From: Brevibacillus fortis
Lineage (GTDB): Bacteria > Bacillota > Bacilli > Brevibacillales > Brevibacillaceae
DNA length: 64,000 nt
Direction: 5' to 3'
NCBI RefSeq assembly: GCF_003013395.1
Contig: NZ_PXZM01000018.1
Span: 103,967 to 167,966, forward strand
The notes beneath the pieces are model-generated. The model saw nothing but the letters and a program-made list of their open reading frames with translations. It was not told the DNA's origin and did no database searches. Positions within the stretch are counted from its first letter, which is position 1, and every line of letters starts with the position of its first letter. Below, in pieces: positions 1 through 11,208 of the stretch. The position numbers were made by a program, and so were the translations under genes.

Positions 1-2
1 AA

Positions 3-122
3 ACGGCTAATTCAAATATGCGGGCAGTACTCATTAGTCTCTTCGCTCCGAGACAAATTACGATACCTGGATATATGGATGAAATCGAGCAATTTCTAAA
101 GAAGCTTCCAGAAAGAAGGTGA
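3..122 (+). CDS. C-terminal end of an unidentified protein (5' truncated by window edge)
   Basis: An open frame enters from the left edge and ends at TGA 120-122. It encodes about 39 residues, including ITIPGYMDEIEQFLKKLPER, which looks like the amphipathic helical tail of a globular protein. No family can be assigned from so short a piece. The next gene starts 77 bases downstream with its own ribosome binding site. Confidence 0.4.
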   Translation, partial: TANSNMRAVLISLFAPRQITIPGYMDEIEQFLKKLPERR

Positions 123-199
123 TTTGCTGGTGGCCATGACACTAGGTCAAGGTACAGAATGTGTTCCATGTAAGTCTAATGGATAAGGAAGTGTACATA

Positions 200-952
200 A
201 TGGCAGATCAAGTAAGTAGTGTACCTGTATTTTCTCAAACGATCACTGACTTTTGGCGCGAGCAATTTTTAAACGGTGACGTCCTCTATAGCGATGAAGC
301 TTTTACTGTTGTCAAAAACCCTGCACTTGACGAAGATAGTCGGGTCATGGTGCTGGAAACCTCCGACGGACGTGTTATGGCGGTTTTGACACCTGCGCTG
401 GCTGATAAAATAGGCCTTTCTCAACAACAATCCTTGTCTGAGTCGACCTTTCGCCAGAAATTAAATGAAGCGGGCGTCACACTGCATGGCGCAGATTATC
501 TTTTTTATTTTTCAAAAGCTGATAAGAACGTATTGCTGCAAGAAAACCTCGAAGGTGAATTGCGCCGCCTAACCGAGCAAGATGATACGGTTTTCTCCGC
601 GTTCAGATCTTCCGCATCGGAACAAGACTTGTATGACGCTTATGTGGAATTGGATCACTGGGCGGTGTTCGGCTCTTTTGAAGAAAATCGCCTGGTCAGC
701 GCTGCAAGTATGTATCCATGGGAGGAAGATGCGCAAATTGCAGATCTCGGCGTACTGACTCTGACGTCCTATCGAGGAAAAGGGCACGCCCGCAAAGTGG
801 TGCGTTCCATCTGCAAATACGCCTATGGCCAGGGATACGAACCGCAGTACCGATGCCAACTCGATAACCATGCGTCTACTGCCTTGGCGAAAGCAGCGGG
901 TTTTACACTGTTTGGAAAATGGGAAGTGATTTCTCCGGACTCTACTGACTGA
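200..952 (+). CDS. GNAT-family N-acetyltransferase
   Basis: A 250-residue protein. The C-terminal third carries the acetyl-CoA-binding signature of GNAT enzymes: a beta strand (IADLGVLTLTSYRGKGHA) whose RGKGHA matches the Q/R-x-x-G-x-G/A pyrophosphate loop, followed by a helix and then NHASTALAKAAGF, the usual second acetyl-CoA contact. The first roughly 130 residues look like the extra N-terminal domain of FR47-like acetyltransferases. The acceptor substrate cannot be predicted. The ATG at 200 is preferred because AAGGAAG lies 8 bases upstream; in-frame GTG 161 and ATG 179 have weaker sites. The gene appears monocistronic and is followed by a hairpin terminator. Confidence 0.85.
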   Translation: MADQVSSVPVFSQTITDFWREQFLNGDVLYSDEAFTVVKNPALDEDSRVMVLETSDGRVMAVLTPALADKIGLSQQQSLSESTFRQKLNEAGVTLHGADYLFYFSKADKNVLLQENLEGELRRLTEQDDTVFSAFRSSASEQDLYDAYVELDHWAVFGSFEENRLVSAASMYPWEEDAQIADLGVLTLTSYRGKGHARKVVRSICKYAYGQGYEPQYRCQLDNHASTALAKAAGFTLFGKWEVISPDSTD

Positions 953-1055
953 GAATTCCATGTCATGTCTCATAGTGCTCGAACCATTCTTTTTGATCAC
1001 ATGGCAAGAGAACATGATTAACATAAACAAGGATGCGAAGTTGAAACGATTACGC

Positions 1056-1101
1056 AAAAAAAGCCCACACATTCCGTTATGAGGAGAATAGTGGGCTTTT
1101 T
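1056..1101. terminator. Intrinsic terminator, probably bidirectional
   Basis: AAAAAGCCCAC (from 1056) pairs with GTGGGCTTTTT (to 1101) around a loop of about 23 bases. A-runs and T-runs flank both sides, so it could work in either direction. It lies about 110 bases after the acetyltransferase gene. Confidence 0.7.
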
Positions 1102-1292
1102 GTGATGGAATAGAGGCTAATGAACTGGTGACAAGATCATAATCTAGCCAGTCCCTGCATACGTTAGAATCAGCATTTCGGAAATGAAAGAGTTCATATA
1201 TTTTATCGTGTTCTTACGATTCCCACTCTGCTGCGATACGATGCCAATCGCAACTGTCCATAAATCCTTAAGCTGAAAAGAGCAAAAAAATG

Positions 1293-1321
1293 TTGATTTC
1301 TCTTATCAACTGCTATATAAA
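1293..1321 (+). promoter_or_regulatory. Sigma-A type promoter of katG
   Basis: TTGATT at 1293-1298 and TATAAA at 1316-1321 are separated by 17 bases. The start codon of katG lies 55 bases downstream of the -10 box. Confidence 0.6.
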
Positions 1322-1325
1322 TTAT

Positions 1326-1340
1326 TTAGAAGTATTATTA
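1326..1340 (+). promoter_or_regulatory. PerR-box-like operator overlapping the katG transcription start
   Basis: TTAGAAGTATTATTA matches the Bacillus Per box TTATAATNATTATAA at 11 of 14 defined positions. It sits 5 to 19 bases after the -10 box, where a bound repressor would block initiation. KatG is a classical PerR target in Firmicutes, so peroxide-inducible expression is a reasonable inference. Confidence 0.5.
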
Positions 1341-1357
1341 TTTAATACTTAATTTAA

Positions 1358-3571
<2,214 letters not shown>

Positions 3572-3582
3572 AAATGTAAAGC

Positions 3583-3612
3583 AAAGAACCGTATTCATAC
3601 GGTTCTTTTTGT
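3583..3612 (+). terminator. Intrinsic terminator of katG
   Basis: AAAGAACCGTAT and ATACGGTTCTTT form an almost perfect palindrome followed by a T-run, beginning 12 bases after the katG stop. Confidence 0.85.
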
Positions 3613-3658
3613 TTTCCTATAGTAATTTCTTGAGACGATTTCTTTATTACGAGAGACA

Positions 3659-3701
3659 AGCCATGTTTCATTGGAGTTTTTTCAATGAGATATGGTTTTT
3701 T
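3659..3701 (+). terminator. Second hairpin plus T-run upstream of the lantibiotic operon
   Basis: CCAT/ATGG and CATTG/CAATG stems, separated by a small internal loop, are followed by TTTTTT. It may insulate the lantibiotic promoter from katG read-through. Confidence 0.45.
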
Positions 3702-3764
3702 CTGTTCAAAAAAACGTTAAGCTTAAAAATATAAAAAAACTCTAAAAATTTTTAAAAAATACCC

Positions 3765-3793
3765 TTTACTGGAAATTATTTCTAATTTATTAT
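3765..3793 (+). promoter_or_regulatory. Promoter of the lantibiotic operon
   Basis: TTTACT (3765-3770), a 17-base spacer and TATTAT (3788-3793) lie in a very AT-rich stretch 75 bases before the precursor start codon. No obvious repeat for a dedicated LanR regulator was recognised nearby. Confidence 0.5.
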
Positions 3794-3868
3794 TGTAAGC
3801 GTAACCAAGCACTTACAAACGCGCGTGAAGTTCTGGCTACGAACAAAAAAATAGAGGAGGAACAAAAA

Positions 3869-4000
3869 ATGCAAAAAGATCTATTTGATTTGGATGTTCA
3901 AGTAAAAGAGGTAAATCAAGTTCAATCAGATTCAGTGTTGAGCGACCTCATTTGCACTATAGGCTGCTCAGTTACTTGGTGCCAAAGCAACTGCTGCTAA
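3869..4000 (+). CDS. lanA: Class I lantibiotic precursor peptide (43 residues)
   Basis: The start is fixed by GAGGAGG eight bases upstream of ATG 3869. The leader contains LFDLDVQV, the FNLD-type box that docks precursors to LanB/LanC. The downstream segment SDLICTIGC aligns position for position with ring A/ring B of epidermin and gallidermin (S-x-x-x-C-T-x-G-C). The C terminus is QSNCC, matching the S-x-C-C ending from which LanD enzymes make aminovinyl-cysteine. Cys residues are at 29, 33, 38, 42 and 43. Ser/Thr after residue 22 are at 25, 30, 34, 36 and 40, so the counts match exactly. By analogy with epidermin the core could begin near Val23 (about 21 residues), but no PR- or GG-type cleavage site is visible. 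An additional Cys38, absent from the epidermin pattern, predicts a new ring layout. The peptide is followed by a hairpin and then lanB. Confidence 0.9.
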   Translation: MQKDLFDLDVQVKEVNQVQSDSVLSDLICTIGCSVTWCQSNCC

Positions 4001-4014
4001 TTTAGGTTGACGCT

Positions 4015-4049
4015 GGAGGAGCATCGCGATAAGCGATGTTCTTCCTTTA
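4015..4049 (+). promoter_or_regulatory. Hairpin between lanA and lanB (attenuator or mRNA stabiliser)
   Basis: GGAGGAGCATCGC and GCGATGTTCTTCC pair over 13 positions (two G-U pairs) around a 5-base loop, followed only by a weak TTTAT. Such partial terminators commonly let the precursor mRNA exceed the enzyme mRNA. Confidence 0.6.
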
Positions 4050-4084
4050 TAGTCTCACTTCATGCATGGGAAAGAGGGGTATGA

Positions 4085-7000
4085 ATGGCCAAGCAAATTT
4101 TAGAAAGGGAGCTGACTACTCGCTACCGTGAGAACAAGAAGGAGGGAAACCTATATGCCTCAGCAGACTTTTTTATGCTACGGGTACCACTGTATCCTAT
4201 AGAAATCTTCTATGAATTAAATAAAACCAGTGATTATCTGGCTGCTATAAAGGAATATGCGAGGGATGAAAAGGTACGAGAAGCTATTCTCATCTCTAGT
4301 CCATCTCTGTACGAAGCATTGCCGAATTTAGAAGGCGATCCGACTTCTCGAAAGACCAAGCAGGCACTATCTAGTTTTGTTCGTTTTTTGTTAAGGATGA
4401 GTACCCGTTCTACCCCATATGGCTTATTCGCTGGTGTTGCTATGGGCTCATTCACTGACAAGACAAACGTCTCGTTGAAAGACTCACATTTTCATCAAAA
4501 ACGCACACGTCCAGATATGGAGTGGTTGCTTGCAATCATTCAGAGAGTAGAGCAACGACTTGATGTAGTAAAACAGTTGAAAGTACAACGAAATCACGCT
4601 TCGGTGCAGCTCGGTGGGCGAATGGAGCTTACTTTTGCCACTGAATACGGTCAAATGAAACGGTTAGATGGTAAACAAAAAGAGAGAATTTCAATCCGTG
4701 CTACAGAAGTTGTGCATGCCGTGTTTGATCTGGCAAAACAGCCGATCCGATTTGAACAATTAATTGCTAGGTTGATGGAAAAGTACCCTGAGGCGGGGGA
4801 ACAGAAAGTAACCGGACTCCTGTGGCAATTATTTTCTCAAGAATTTTTGATTAGTGAATTACGTCCACCACTCACAGTAGCCACTCCATTTGATTATGTG
4901 ATGGAGCGCCTTGCGTTACTTGATGGTGTACAGGATATATATTCGGAATTAACTGCGATTCAAGCAAAAATGAACCAATACGATAGACATCCTATAGGTA
5001 CTGGTATACAAGACTTTCAAGAATTGATTGCGCAGATGAAGGATCTTGAAGCCAGCATGATGCCCGTACAAGTAGACCTCCATATAGGTAATCACAACGC
5101 ATCTTTACACAAGGGTATAGGTGAAGAAGTAGCAAAAGCGGTGGAATGTCTGTGGCGAATGTCTTTACCACAACGAGGAGCGTCCCATCTAAGAAGCTAC
5201 CATAGGGACTTTTTAGAGAAATACGGAACATCGAGAGAAGTCCCCGTTTTGGAGCTTCTTAGTGATGAGGTTGGTCTAGGAGCACCCGCAGGATATATGT
5301 TTCCACAAAGTAGTCGAAGAGAGCCAGTATCGCCTCTCAAGTATTCTGATAAGCGTGAAGCTAGATTGATGAGAAAAGTAGTTCATGCGATTGCAACAAA
5401 AACGAGAGAAATAGAAATTACGAATGATCTTCTCGACCAACTAGATACAGAGCTAGTCGATACGAAATACGCACCAGATTCCTTGGAAATGTACGTGGAG
5501 GTCATCGCACCCTCACAGGAAGCAATCGATCAAGGAGACTATCTACTAGAGGTAGCACCCATGCCTGGTTCAGCTAAGGTGGGCCAATCGTTTGGTAGAT
5601 TCCTCGATATACTCGGACCAGAAGCGATAGAGAAACATGAACAGATTCATAATCAAGTACAGGGACAGCATGAAGATGTGATCTTTGTTGATGCCAATTA
5701 TCTTTCACCCGTTGGACGACATGCCAATATCGTTCTCCATCCATCCCTCAGCCGATATGAACTGGCCATTGGCACGAATTGTTCTGAGAAGGCTCAGCAT
5801 ATCCTTCAGCTTGAGGATATTGTAGTAGGCGCCACAATAGAGCATTTCTATCTGAAATCCCGTACACATGGAAAGAAACTAGTTATCTCATCGGATAATA
5901 TGCTTAATTTCAAGAATGCTCCAAATATTTATCGTTTCTTGCGTGAAGTCTCTATGGAAAATGAACGTCTTTGGAACCCATTCTCTTGGGGGAATATGGA
6001 TGCTTCCCCGTATTTGCCACGTGTTCGATATGGAAAAACCATCTTATCCCCTGCTATATGGAAGCTGATACCAGATTCTCTGGGACTGAAGGGAGATCCG
6101 AAAGAAGACAAGATCTGGAATGAGGCTTTTACTAAGTGGAGAATGGAGTGGGATCTACCACGATATGTGTACATGGCATTCGGTGACAACCGTATTTTGT
6201 TAGATTTGGATAATCCTTATCATGTAGAAGAGTTGCGTACAGAATTGTTCAAGTCAAATAACATTCAACTCCGTGAAAAAATCGGGGGTACAGAAGAATA
6301 TTGGGTCACTGGACCAGATGGGCATTTTTCCATGGAATGTGTAGTTCCATTACTGAGGAGACCACCTATAGAGAAGAAAATAAATATCCCCTCGTATCGA
6401 AATGAAAATGTTCTATCTAAGGAGCAATACTTAAAATTCCCTGGAAGTGATTGGCTGTTTTTAAAACTGTATGGGGGCCACCAGAGACAGGATGAATTTA
6501 TCGTTGATCAGATCCATGCGTTTGCGGATTCCATGGTTAAAAAAGGAGTAGCAGACGAATGGTTTTTCATGCGATATGTAGACCCGGACCATCATATTCG
6601 CCTCCGTTTTCACGGCAAGCCCGAAAAGCTTATGCAGGAGATTTTCGCAGAACTTTACCCTTGGATTCAAGAGTGTCAACGAGAGGGATTTATTCAAAGA
6701 ATGGTCATTGATACGTATGATCGCGAAGTAGAAAGATACGGTGGACCATCGATCATGGCTGATGCGGAGCGAGTATTTGCTAAAGATAGCCAGACGACTG
6801 CGAATCTTTTGAGATTCTTGCGGTTGCATCAAACGTATCTACCTGACTATGTTTTGGCAACGATTAGTATCATTGACATGATGACTAGATTCGGACTTCG
6901 TTTTGAACAGCAACTGGCTTGGATGGAAATGCGTGTGAAAAAGGATGCCCAGAGAGAAGAGTTCCGAAAATGGCGTAAACCATTGCTTACTCTCGCTGAT

Positions 7001-7291
7001 CCGCGGAACGATTGGCAAGGATTGCGTAGTCATCCAAGCGGGGAAGCCATTCGTGAAGCGATGGCCTTGAGAGCGGATGTATTGGAGGATTTCGGAAGGC
7101 TTGTAGTTGAGTGTGAACAAAACCATTCATTGTGGAGTTCTCCATCGATGGTCATGGGTAGCTTGATCCATTTGCATTGCAATCGCTTATTTGGAGTAAG
7201 GCGAGAGATGGAAGATAAATCCATGGCCTTTGTACGCCATACTTTACACAGCCAGCTTCACTGGAGGGAGAATGCTGGTGACTCCATTTAA
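4085..7291 (+). CDS. lanB: Lantibiotic dehydratase LanB
   Basis: A 1068-residue class I dehydratase, the usual NisB/SpaB/EpiB length. It dehydrates Ser/Thr in the precursor to Dha/Dhb through glutamyl-tRNA-dependent glutamylation and elimination. The glutamylation domain spans roughly residues 40-720 and includes the conserved early block RFLLRMSTRSTPYGLFAG. The C-terminal elimination domain (about 775-1050) starts with DWLFLKLYGG and contains WFFMRYVDPDHHIRLRFHG, typical of SpaB C-terminal domains. The start ATG 4085 follows AAAGAGGGG. Its 3' end overlaps lanT by 20 bases, indicating translational coupling. It is expected to act at the membrane with LanT and LanC. Confidence 0.97.
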   Translation: MAKQILERELTTRYRENKKEGNLYASADFFMLRVPLYPIEIFYELNKTSDYLAAIKEYARDEKVREAILISSPSLYEALPNLEGDPTSRKTKQALSSFVRFLLRMSTRSTPYGLFAGVAMGSFTDKTNVSLKDSHFHQKRTRPDMEWLLAIIQRVEQRLDVVKQLKVQRNHASVQLGGRMELTFATEYGQMKRLDGKQKERISIRATEVVHAVFDLAKQPIRFEQLIARLMEKYPEAGEQKVTGLLWQLFSQEFLISELRPPLTVATPFDYVMERLALLDGVQDIYSELTAIQAKMNQYDRHPIGTGIQDFQELIAQMKDLEASMMPVQVDLHIGNHNASLHKGIGEEVAKAVECLWRMSLPQRGASHLRSYHRDFLEKYGTSREVPVLELLSDEVGLGAPAGYMFPQSSRREPVSPLKYSDKREARLMRKVVHAIATKTREIEITNDLLDQLDTELVDTKYAPDSLEMYVEVIAPSQEAIDQGDYLLEVAPMPGSAKVGQSFGRFLDILGPEAIEKHEQIHNQVQGQHEDVIFVDANYLSPVGRHANIVLHPSLSRYELAIGTNCSEKAQHILQLEDIVVGATIEHFYLKSRTHGKKLVISSDNMLNFKNAPNIYRFLREVSMENERLWNPFSWGNMDASPYLPRVRYGKTILSPAIWKLIPDSLGLKGDPKEDKIWNEAFTKWRMEWDLPRYVYMAFGDNRILLDLDNPYHVEELRTELFKSNNIQLREKIGGTEEYWVTGPDGHFSMECVVPLLRRPPIEKKINIPSYRNENVLSKEQYLKFPGSDWLFLKLYGGHQRQDEFIVDQIHAFADSMVKKGVADEWFFMRYVDPDHHIRLRFHGKPEKLMQEIFAELYPWIQECQREGFIQRMVIDTYDREVERYGGPSIMADAERVFAKDSQTTANLLRFLRLHQTYLPDYVLATISIIDMMTRFGLRFEQQLAWMEMRVKKDAQREEFRKWRKPLLTLADPRNDWQGLRSHPSGEAIREAMALRADVLEDFGRLVVECEQNHSLWSSPSMVMGSLIHLHCNRLFGVRREMEDKSMAFVRHTLHSQLHWRENAGDSI

Positions 7292-9146
7292 GGAAAACAG
7301 CAATCGATTAGACACGATTCGAAATGTATTTGCTTCCTTCTCTCATTGGCCGAGTGTTTTTCGTTTACTGTATCAAACAAATCCTCGGTACTTTGCGAAT
7401 GTTATGATATTGACGATTCTAAGTAGCTTGATTCCTGTAGGCGTGATTATTGCCACGCAATCATTAATTGATGCGGCCGTAGCCATCTCTTCGGGAGGGG
7501 GAATCGTTCCGCTTTTCATCGCGTTTGGTCTTTTCGCGTTTCTAGCCGTGATCCGCGATATTCTCAAACATGTTGATCTGGTCTACAAAACGTTGTATCA
7601 AGAACTGCTATCCAATCATGTCAATCTGTTGATCATGCAAAAAGCTACACGACTTCCTTATTCCAGTTTTGAGGATGCAGGAATCTATGACCAGCTTCAA
7701 CGGGCAAAGCAAGATTCCACGTTTCGCCCCTATCAGTTATTTCAACAGGTGATAAGTATTATTAGTAATGTGATTGTATTACTGTCTGTTTCCGCTATGC
7801 TGATCACTTGGAAGTGGTGGCTAGCTCTTATTTTGCTCTTGCTACCTATCTGTTCGACTTTCTCTTTTATTCGATTGGGACAAGAGGAATTCATGATTGA
7901 TCACAACCGCGCTTCTGATCGTCGTAAGCAATATTATCTGATGCATTTATTGACCAGCGATTCATCAGTAAAAGAACTAAAAACCTTTCAGCTAGGCCCA
8001 TTTCTGGTCGATAGATATCGGAAGTATTACGAGCGATTTTTTAATCAAGACAAAGCAATGGTGATTAAAAGGACAAAGGTGGCGCTTGGGTTTCAGGCCC
8101 TGTCTCTCATTGCTGTAGTAGCGATGCAGTCGTATGTCGTATGGGAAACGATGTTAGGTACGATTGCAGTTGGCAGCTTAATCGCGTTTATCCAGGCGAT
8201 TTCTTACACTCAAACAACGTCCACAGATCTTATGCAAACGATCTTTAACATGTATCAAAACAATCTGTACATTAGTCAGTTATTCACATTTTTATCTGTG
8301 CCAGATGAGAAAAGATTAGCAGTAGCAGAAAGCGTTCCTTTTGAGAAGGACGCGTCTGGTTTAGAGTTTCGCAATGTCTCGTTCAAATATCAAGGTGTGG
8401 ATGCCTACGCGTTACGGAATGTAAGCTTCGCCATTCGTCCAGGAGAAACGCTGGCATTAGTAGGAGAGAACGGATCAGGAAAATCGACAATCGTAAAATT
8501 AATTACGCAATTGTATCAACCGACAGAAGGCGAAATATTGTTTGATGGTAAGCCGATTTCCCATTATGAGGAGAATGAATGGCGCCAAAAAATTAGCGCC
8601 TTGTTCCAAGATTTTATTAAATATGAGATGGCAGTCAATGAAAACATCGGCTTTGGTAACTATCGAAAAGCTGATGATGAAGCAGCCATTATCGATGCAA
8701 GCAAACAGGCCGGAGCAGATGAAATGATTAAACGTTTTCCACAACAATTTCATACACAGCTTGGCAAATGGTTTGCGGAGGGGTATCAGATTTCGGGAGG
8801 GCAGTGGCAGCGTATCGCCATCTCCCGCGCTTACATGCGTGATGCTGCTTTATACATTCTTGACGAGCCAACAGCAGCACTAGATCCTCAAGCAGAGCAA
8901 GAAGTATTCACTCGGTTCCGTGAATTGACCCAGAATAAAATGGGCTTATTTATTTCCCATCGATTCTCAACTGTTCGATATGCCAACCAGATTCTTGTCC
9001 TAAAACAAGGAGAGATCATTGAAGCGGGTACGCATAAGGAACTACTGGCAGAAGACGGCGTTTATGCATCTCTTTTTCATATACAGGCTTCTTTTTATTT
9101 GGAAGAAACGGATGAATCGACAAGACAGATGGTCGGACAAATGTAA
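7272..9146 (+). CDS. lanT: Lantibiotic ABC transporter LanT (no peptidase domain)
   Basis: A 624-residue half-transporter with an N-terminal membrane domain (about residues 30-320) and a C-terminal ATPase. Walker A is GENGSGKST near residue 399, the signature is SGGQWQRIAISRA and Walker B is ALYILDEPTAALD. It lacks the C39 peptidase domain of class II LanT proteins, so it should export the modified precursor with its leader attached, as NisT and SpaT do. Cleavage then needs a separate protease, and no LanP is present in the window. ATG 7272 is chosen because GGAGGGAG immediately precedes it; the frame is open from ATG 7230 inside lanB. Confidence 0.93.
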   Translation: MLVTPFKENSNRLDTIRNVFASFSHWPSVFRLLYQTNPRYFANVMILTILSSLIPVGVIIATQSLIDAAVAISSGGGIVPLFIAFGLFAFLAVIRDILKHVDLVYKTLYQELLSNHVNLLIMQKATRLPYSSFEDAGIYDQLQRAKQDSTFRPYQLFQQVISIISNVIVLLSVSAMLITWKWWLALILLLLPICSTFSFIRLGQEEFMIDHNRASDRRKQYYLMHLLTSDSSVKELKTFQLGPFLVDRYRKYYERFFNQDKAMVIKRTKVALGFQALSLIAVVAMQSYVVWETMLGTIAVGSLIAFIQAISYTQTTSTDLMQTIFNMYQNNLYISQLFTFLSVPDEKRLAVAESVPFEKDASGLEFRNVSFKYQGVDAYALRNVSFAIRPGETLALVGENGSGKSTIVKLITQLYQPTEGEILFDGKPISHYEENEWRQKISALFQDFIKYEMAVNENIGFGNYRKADDEAAIIDASKQAGADEMIKRFPQQFHTQLGKWFAEGYQISGGQWQRIAISRAYMRDAALYILDEPTAALDPQAEQEVFTRFRELTQNKMGLFISHRFSTVRYANQILVLKQGEIIEAGTHKELLAEDGVYASLFHIQASFYLEETDESTRQMVGQM

Positions 9147-9162
9147 AAGAGAGAGGGAGAGT

Positions 9163-10563
9163 ATGGAGACAAATAAACCGGTGGTTACGACTAAGCATGC
9201 ATGGGAAGGGATTCAAAATGAAGAGCTAAGAACAAAGGCTTTATCTACTGCACTAAAGGTAGCCGCGCGTTTGAGAGATCCCATTCAGGTAGAAAAAGTC
9301 GTGATGAACAAAGATAACATAAGTGTCGCAGGACCGATTCATCAACATCCTTGGGGGGCTGCTACTCTTTCTCACGGATATCCTGGCACGATACTCTTTT
9401 TCGCTGAGTTAGATCGACATTTCCCTGATAAAGGCTGGAATCTTATAGCTCATGATCATCTTCTTGCTCTTCAAGAGAAAATTAAGGCAGTAGGGATTTC
9501 TAGTGAGTCCATGTGTGGTGGAGTAGCAGGTATTTGCTTTGCTACGCTGGTAGCTTCACGCAATCGAGAGCATTATCAACGCTTTCTTGGACAACTGGAT
9601 CAATTGCTCGCTACACGAACAGCGGTCATCCTTGAAGAAGAGTATGTCCTTGATAAAAAAAGAGGGGGAAGTAATCCTCATATCTATGATGCTATTAAAG
9701 GTGTAGCAGGCATTGGACGGTACTTACTAGCAAGTAAACAGATTGATGTTCTTCACTCTGCGTTACAGGATGTTTTGCGATATCTCGTATATCTAAGCCA
9801 ACCTAGAGAATATGAAGATGGTATAAAAATACCAGGGTGGTACTTGACTCAAGAGATGCAATATTTAGACAAGGATAAACAGATGTATCCGAAAGGCAAT
9901 TTTAACGTAGGTCTTGCTCATGGAATTCCTGGACCACTAGCTTTATTATCACTTGCTCTAAGAGAAGGAGTAGAAGTATCTGGTCAGAGGGAGGCAATAC
10001 GTAACATAGCTGAATGGCTCGTGCGGTGGAAGGAACAGGACGCTAGTGGGATTATGTGGAGAGGTAGAGTGAAATTAGAGGAAGAGCTAGGGGAAGAAGT
10101 ACTTTCCCAACACTCGTTTCGACGTGATGCATGGTGCTATGGCACACCAGGGGTAGCTCGTTCACTCTATCTAGCCGGTGAAGCTTTGCAAGATTCAGCT
10201 TATTGTAATCTGGCTATTCAAGCTTACGAGGATGTTTTCAAGAGATCAGAAAGCGATTGGAATCTCTACGCAGATACGTTTTGTCATGGAAAAGCGGGAC
10301 TTTTGCAAATGACGCTTAGAATGGCAACAACTACAGATGACGAACGCTATCAACCACATATCGCGTATTTAGCTAAGTGCCTAGTCGATAATTTTAATCC
10401 GTCGCTTCCTTTTGGTTATCAAGATATAGAACCAAATGGTGATGGAAAAGTAGGGCTTAATAAGGCAGGTGCCCTTGAAGGTGCAGCTGGTATTGGTCTT
10501 GCTCTTCTTTCTGCAAGCAGTGATCAAGAGCCATTATGGGATCAGCCATTCCTGTTGGCCTAG
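9163..10563 (+). CDS. lanC: Lantibiotic cyclase LanC
   Basis: A 466-residue zinc enzyme that joins Cys thiols to Dha/Dhb to form (methyl)lanthionine. The LanC zinc ligands are visible as WCYGTPG (Cys325) and FCHGKAGL (Cys374, His375). Glycine-rich repeats of the alpha,alpha-barrel are also present (LSHGYPGT, LAHGIPGP, GAAGIGLALL). The start is ATG 9163, 16 bases after the lanT stop, with GAGAGGGAGAG upstream; the frame extends upstream into lanT without a plausible start. lanD follows after 18 bases, so A, B, T, C and D form one operon. Confidence 0.95.
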   Translation: METNKPVVTTKHAWEGIQNEELRTKALSTALKVAARLRDPIQVEKVVMNKDNISVAGPIHQHPWGAATLSHGYPGTILFFAELDRHFPDKGWNLIAHDHLLALQEKIKAVGISSESMCGGVAGICFATLVASRNREHYQRFLGQLDQLLATRTAVILEEEYVLDKKRGGSNPHIYDAIKGVAGIGRYLLASKQIDVLHSALQDVLRYLVYLSQPREYEDGIKIPGWYLTQEMQYLDKDKQMYPKGNFNVGLAHGIPGPLALLSLALREGVEVSGQREAIRNIAEWLVRWKEQDASGIMWRGRVKLEEELGEEVLSQHSFRRDAWCYGTPGVARSLYLAGEALQDSAYCNLAIQAYEDVFKRSESDWNLYADTFCHGKAGLLQMTLRMATTTDDERYQPHIAYLAKCLVDNFNPSLPFGYQDIEPNGDGKVGLNKAGALEGAAGIGLALLSASSDQEPLWDQPFLLA

Positions 10564-10581
10564 AAGAGGAGAAATCGAGAG

Positions 10582-11175
10582 ATGACACACGATCCATTTC
10601 TAAAGGAGAAGAACCTTTTGGTCGGCATATCAGGCTCGATTGCCGTTATAGGAGTGTCTGCTTATCTTAGTATGTTTCGATCCCTGTTCAAAGAGGTAAA
10701 AGTAGTAATGACAGAACAGGCCGAAACGCTCGTCCCACCGTCTACGATTTTGTTTTTCTGTGACGAGATATTTACAGATGAAGAGCCTGGTCTTGAGAAA
10801 AAAATGAACCACGTTGAGTTAGCACGTTGGGCAGATCTGTTCGTTGTTTTGCCAGCGACGACGAATGTCATTGGACAAGCTGCTAACGGAATTGCCCCAA
10901 ACTTGCTAACCTCCACTATTCTAGCGCATCCAAAACCAGTTATGTTTTTTCCAAATATGAATCGCCTTATGTGGACGAAAAATGTGGTTCAGCGAAATGT
11001 AAATCAGCTTCGAGAGGACGGTCACATCGTTGTGGATCCAGTAGAAGCTATGGCTTATGAAGTAGCATCTGGCACCATGCAGCCTAACTTCATCTTGCCA
11101 CAGGGACCAGCGGTGATGCAGGAAATAAAAAGTGTATTACTTGAACGAGAGAAAAGCACAACTCCTTCTGTATAA
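10582..11175 (+). CDS. lanD: Lantibiotic cysteine decarboxylase LanD (flavoprotein)
   Basis: A 197-residue HFCD-family flavoprotein related to EpiD and MrsD. It oxidatively decarboxylates the C-terminal Cys of the precursor to an enethiol, which then cyclises with a dehydrated residue to give S-aminovinyl-cysteine. Family signatures are GISGSIAVIG near the N terminus, the catalytic His77 in NHVELARWAD, PATTNVIGQAANGIAPNLL (the PASANT-type FMN motif) and FFPNMNRLMW (the PxMNxxMW substrate clamp). Its presence matches the Cys-Cys end of the precursor. ATG 10582 follows GAGGAG, and a strong terminator ends the operon. Confidence 0.95.
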   Translation: MTHDPFLKEKNLLVGISGSIAVIGVSAYLSMFRSLFKEVKVVMTEQAETLVPPSTILFFCDEIFTDEEPGLEKKMNHVELARWADLFVVLPATTNVIGQAANGIAPNLLTSTILAHPKPVMFFPNMNRLMWTKNVVQRNVNQLREDGHIVVDPVEAMAYEVASGTMQPNFILPQGPAVMQEIKSVLLEREKSTTPSV

Positions 11176-11208
11176 GGAGCATTTTGAACGATGGTGTAGC
11201 TGTAGAGA

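Noticed and set aside
569..1072. 167-codon open frame on the minus strand opposite the acetyltransferase gene
   Set aside because: It lies antisense to a clearly conserved GNAT domain, has no ribosome site and is rich in residues typical of shadow frames.
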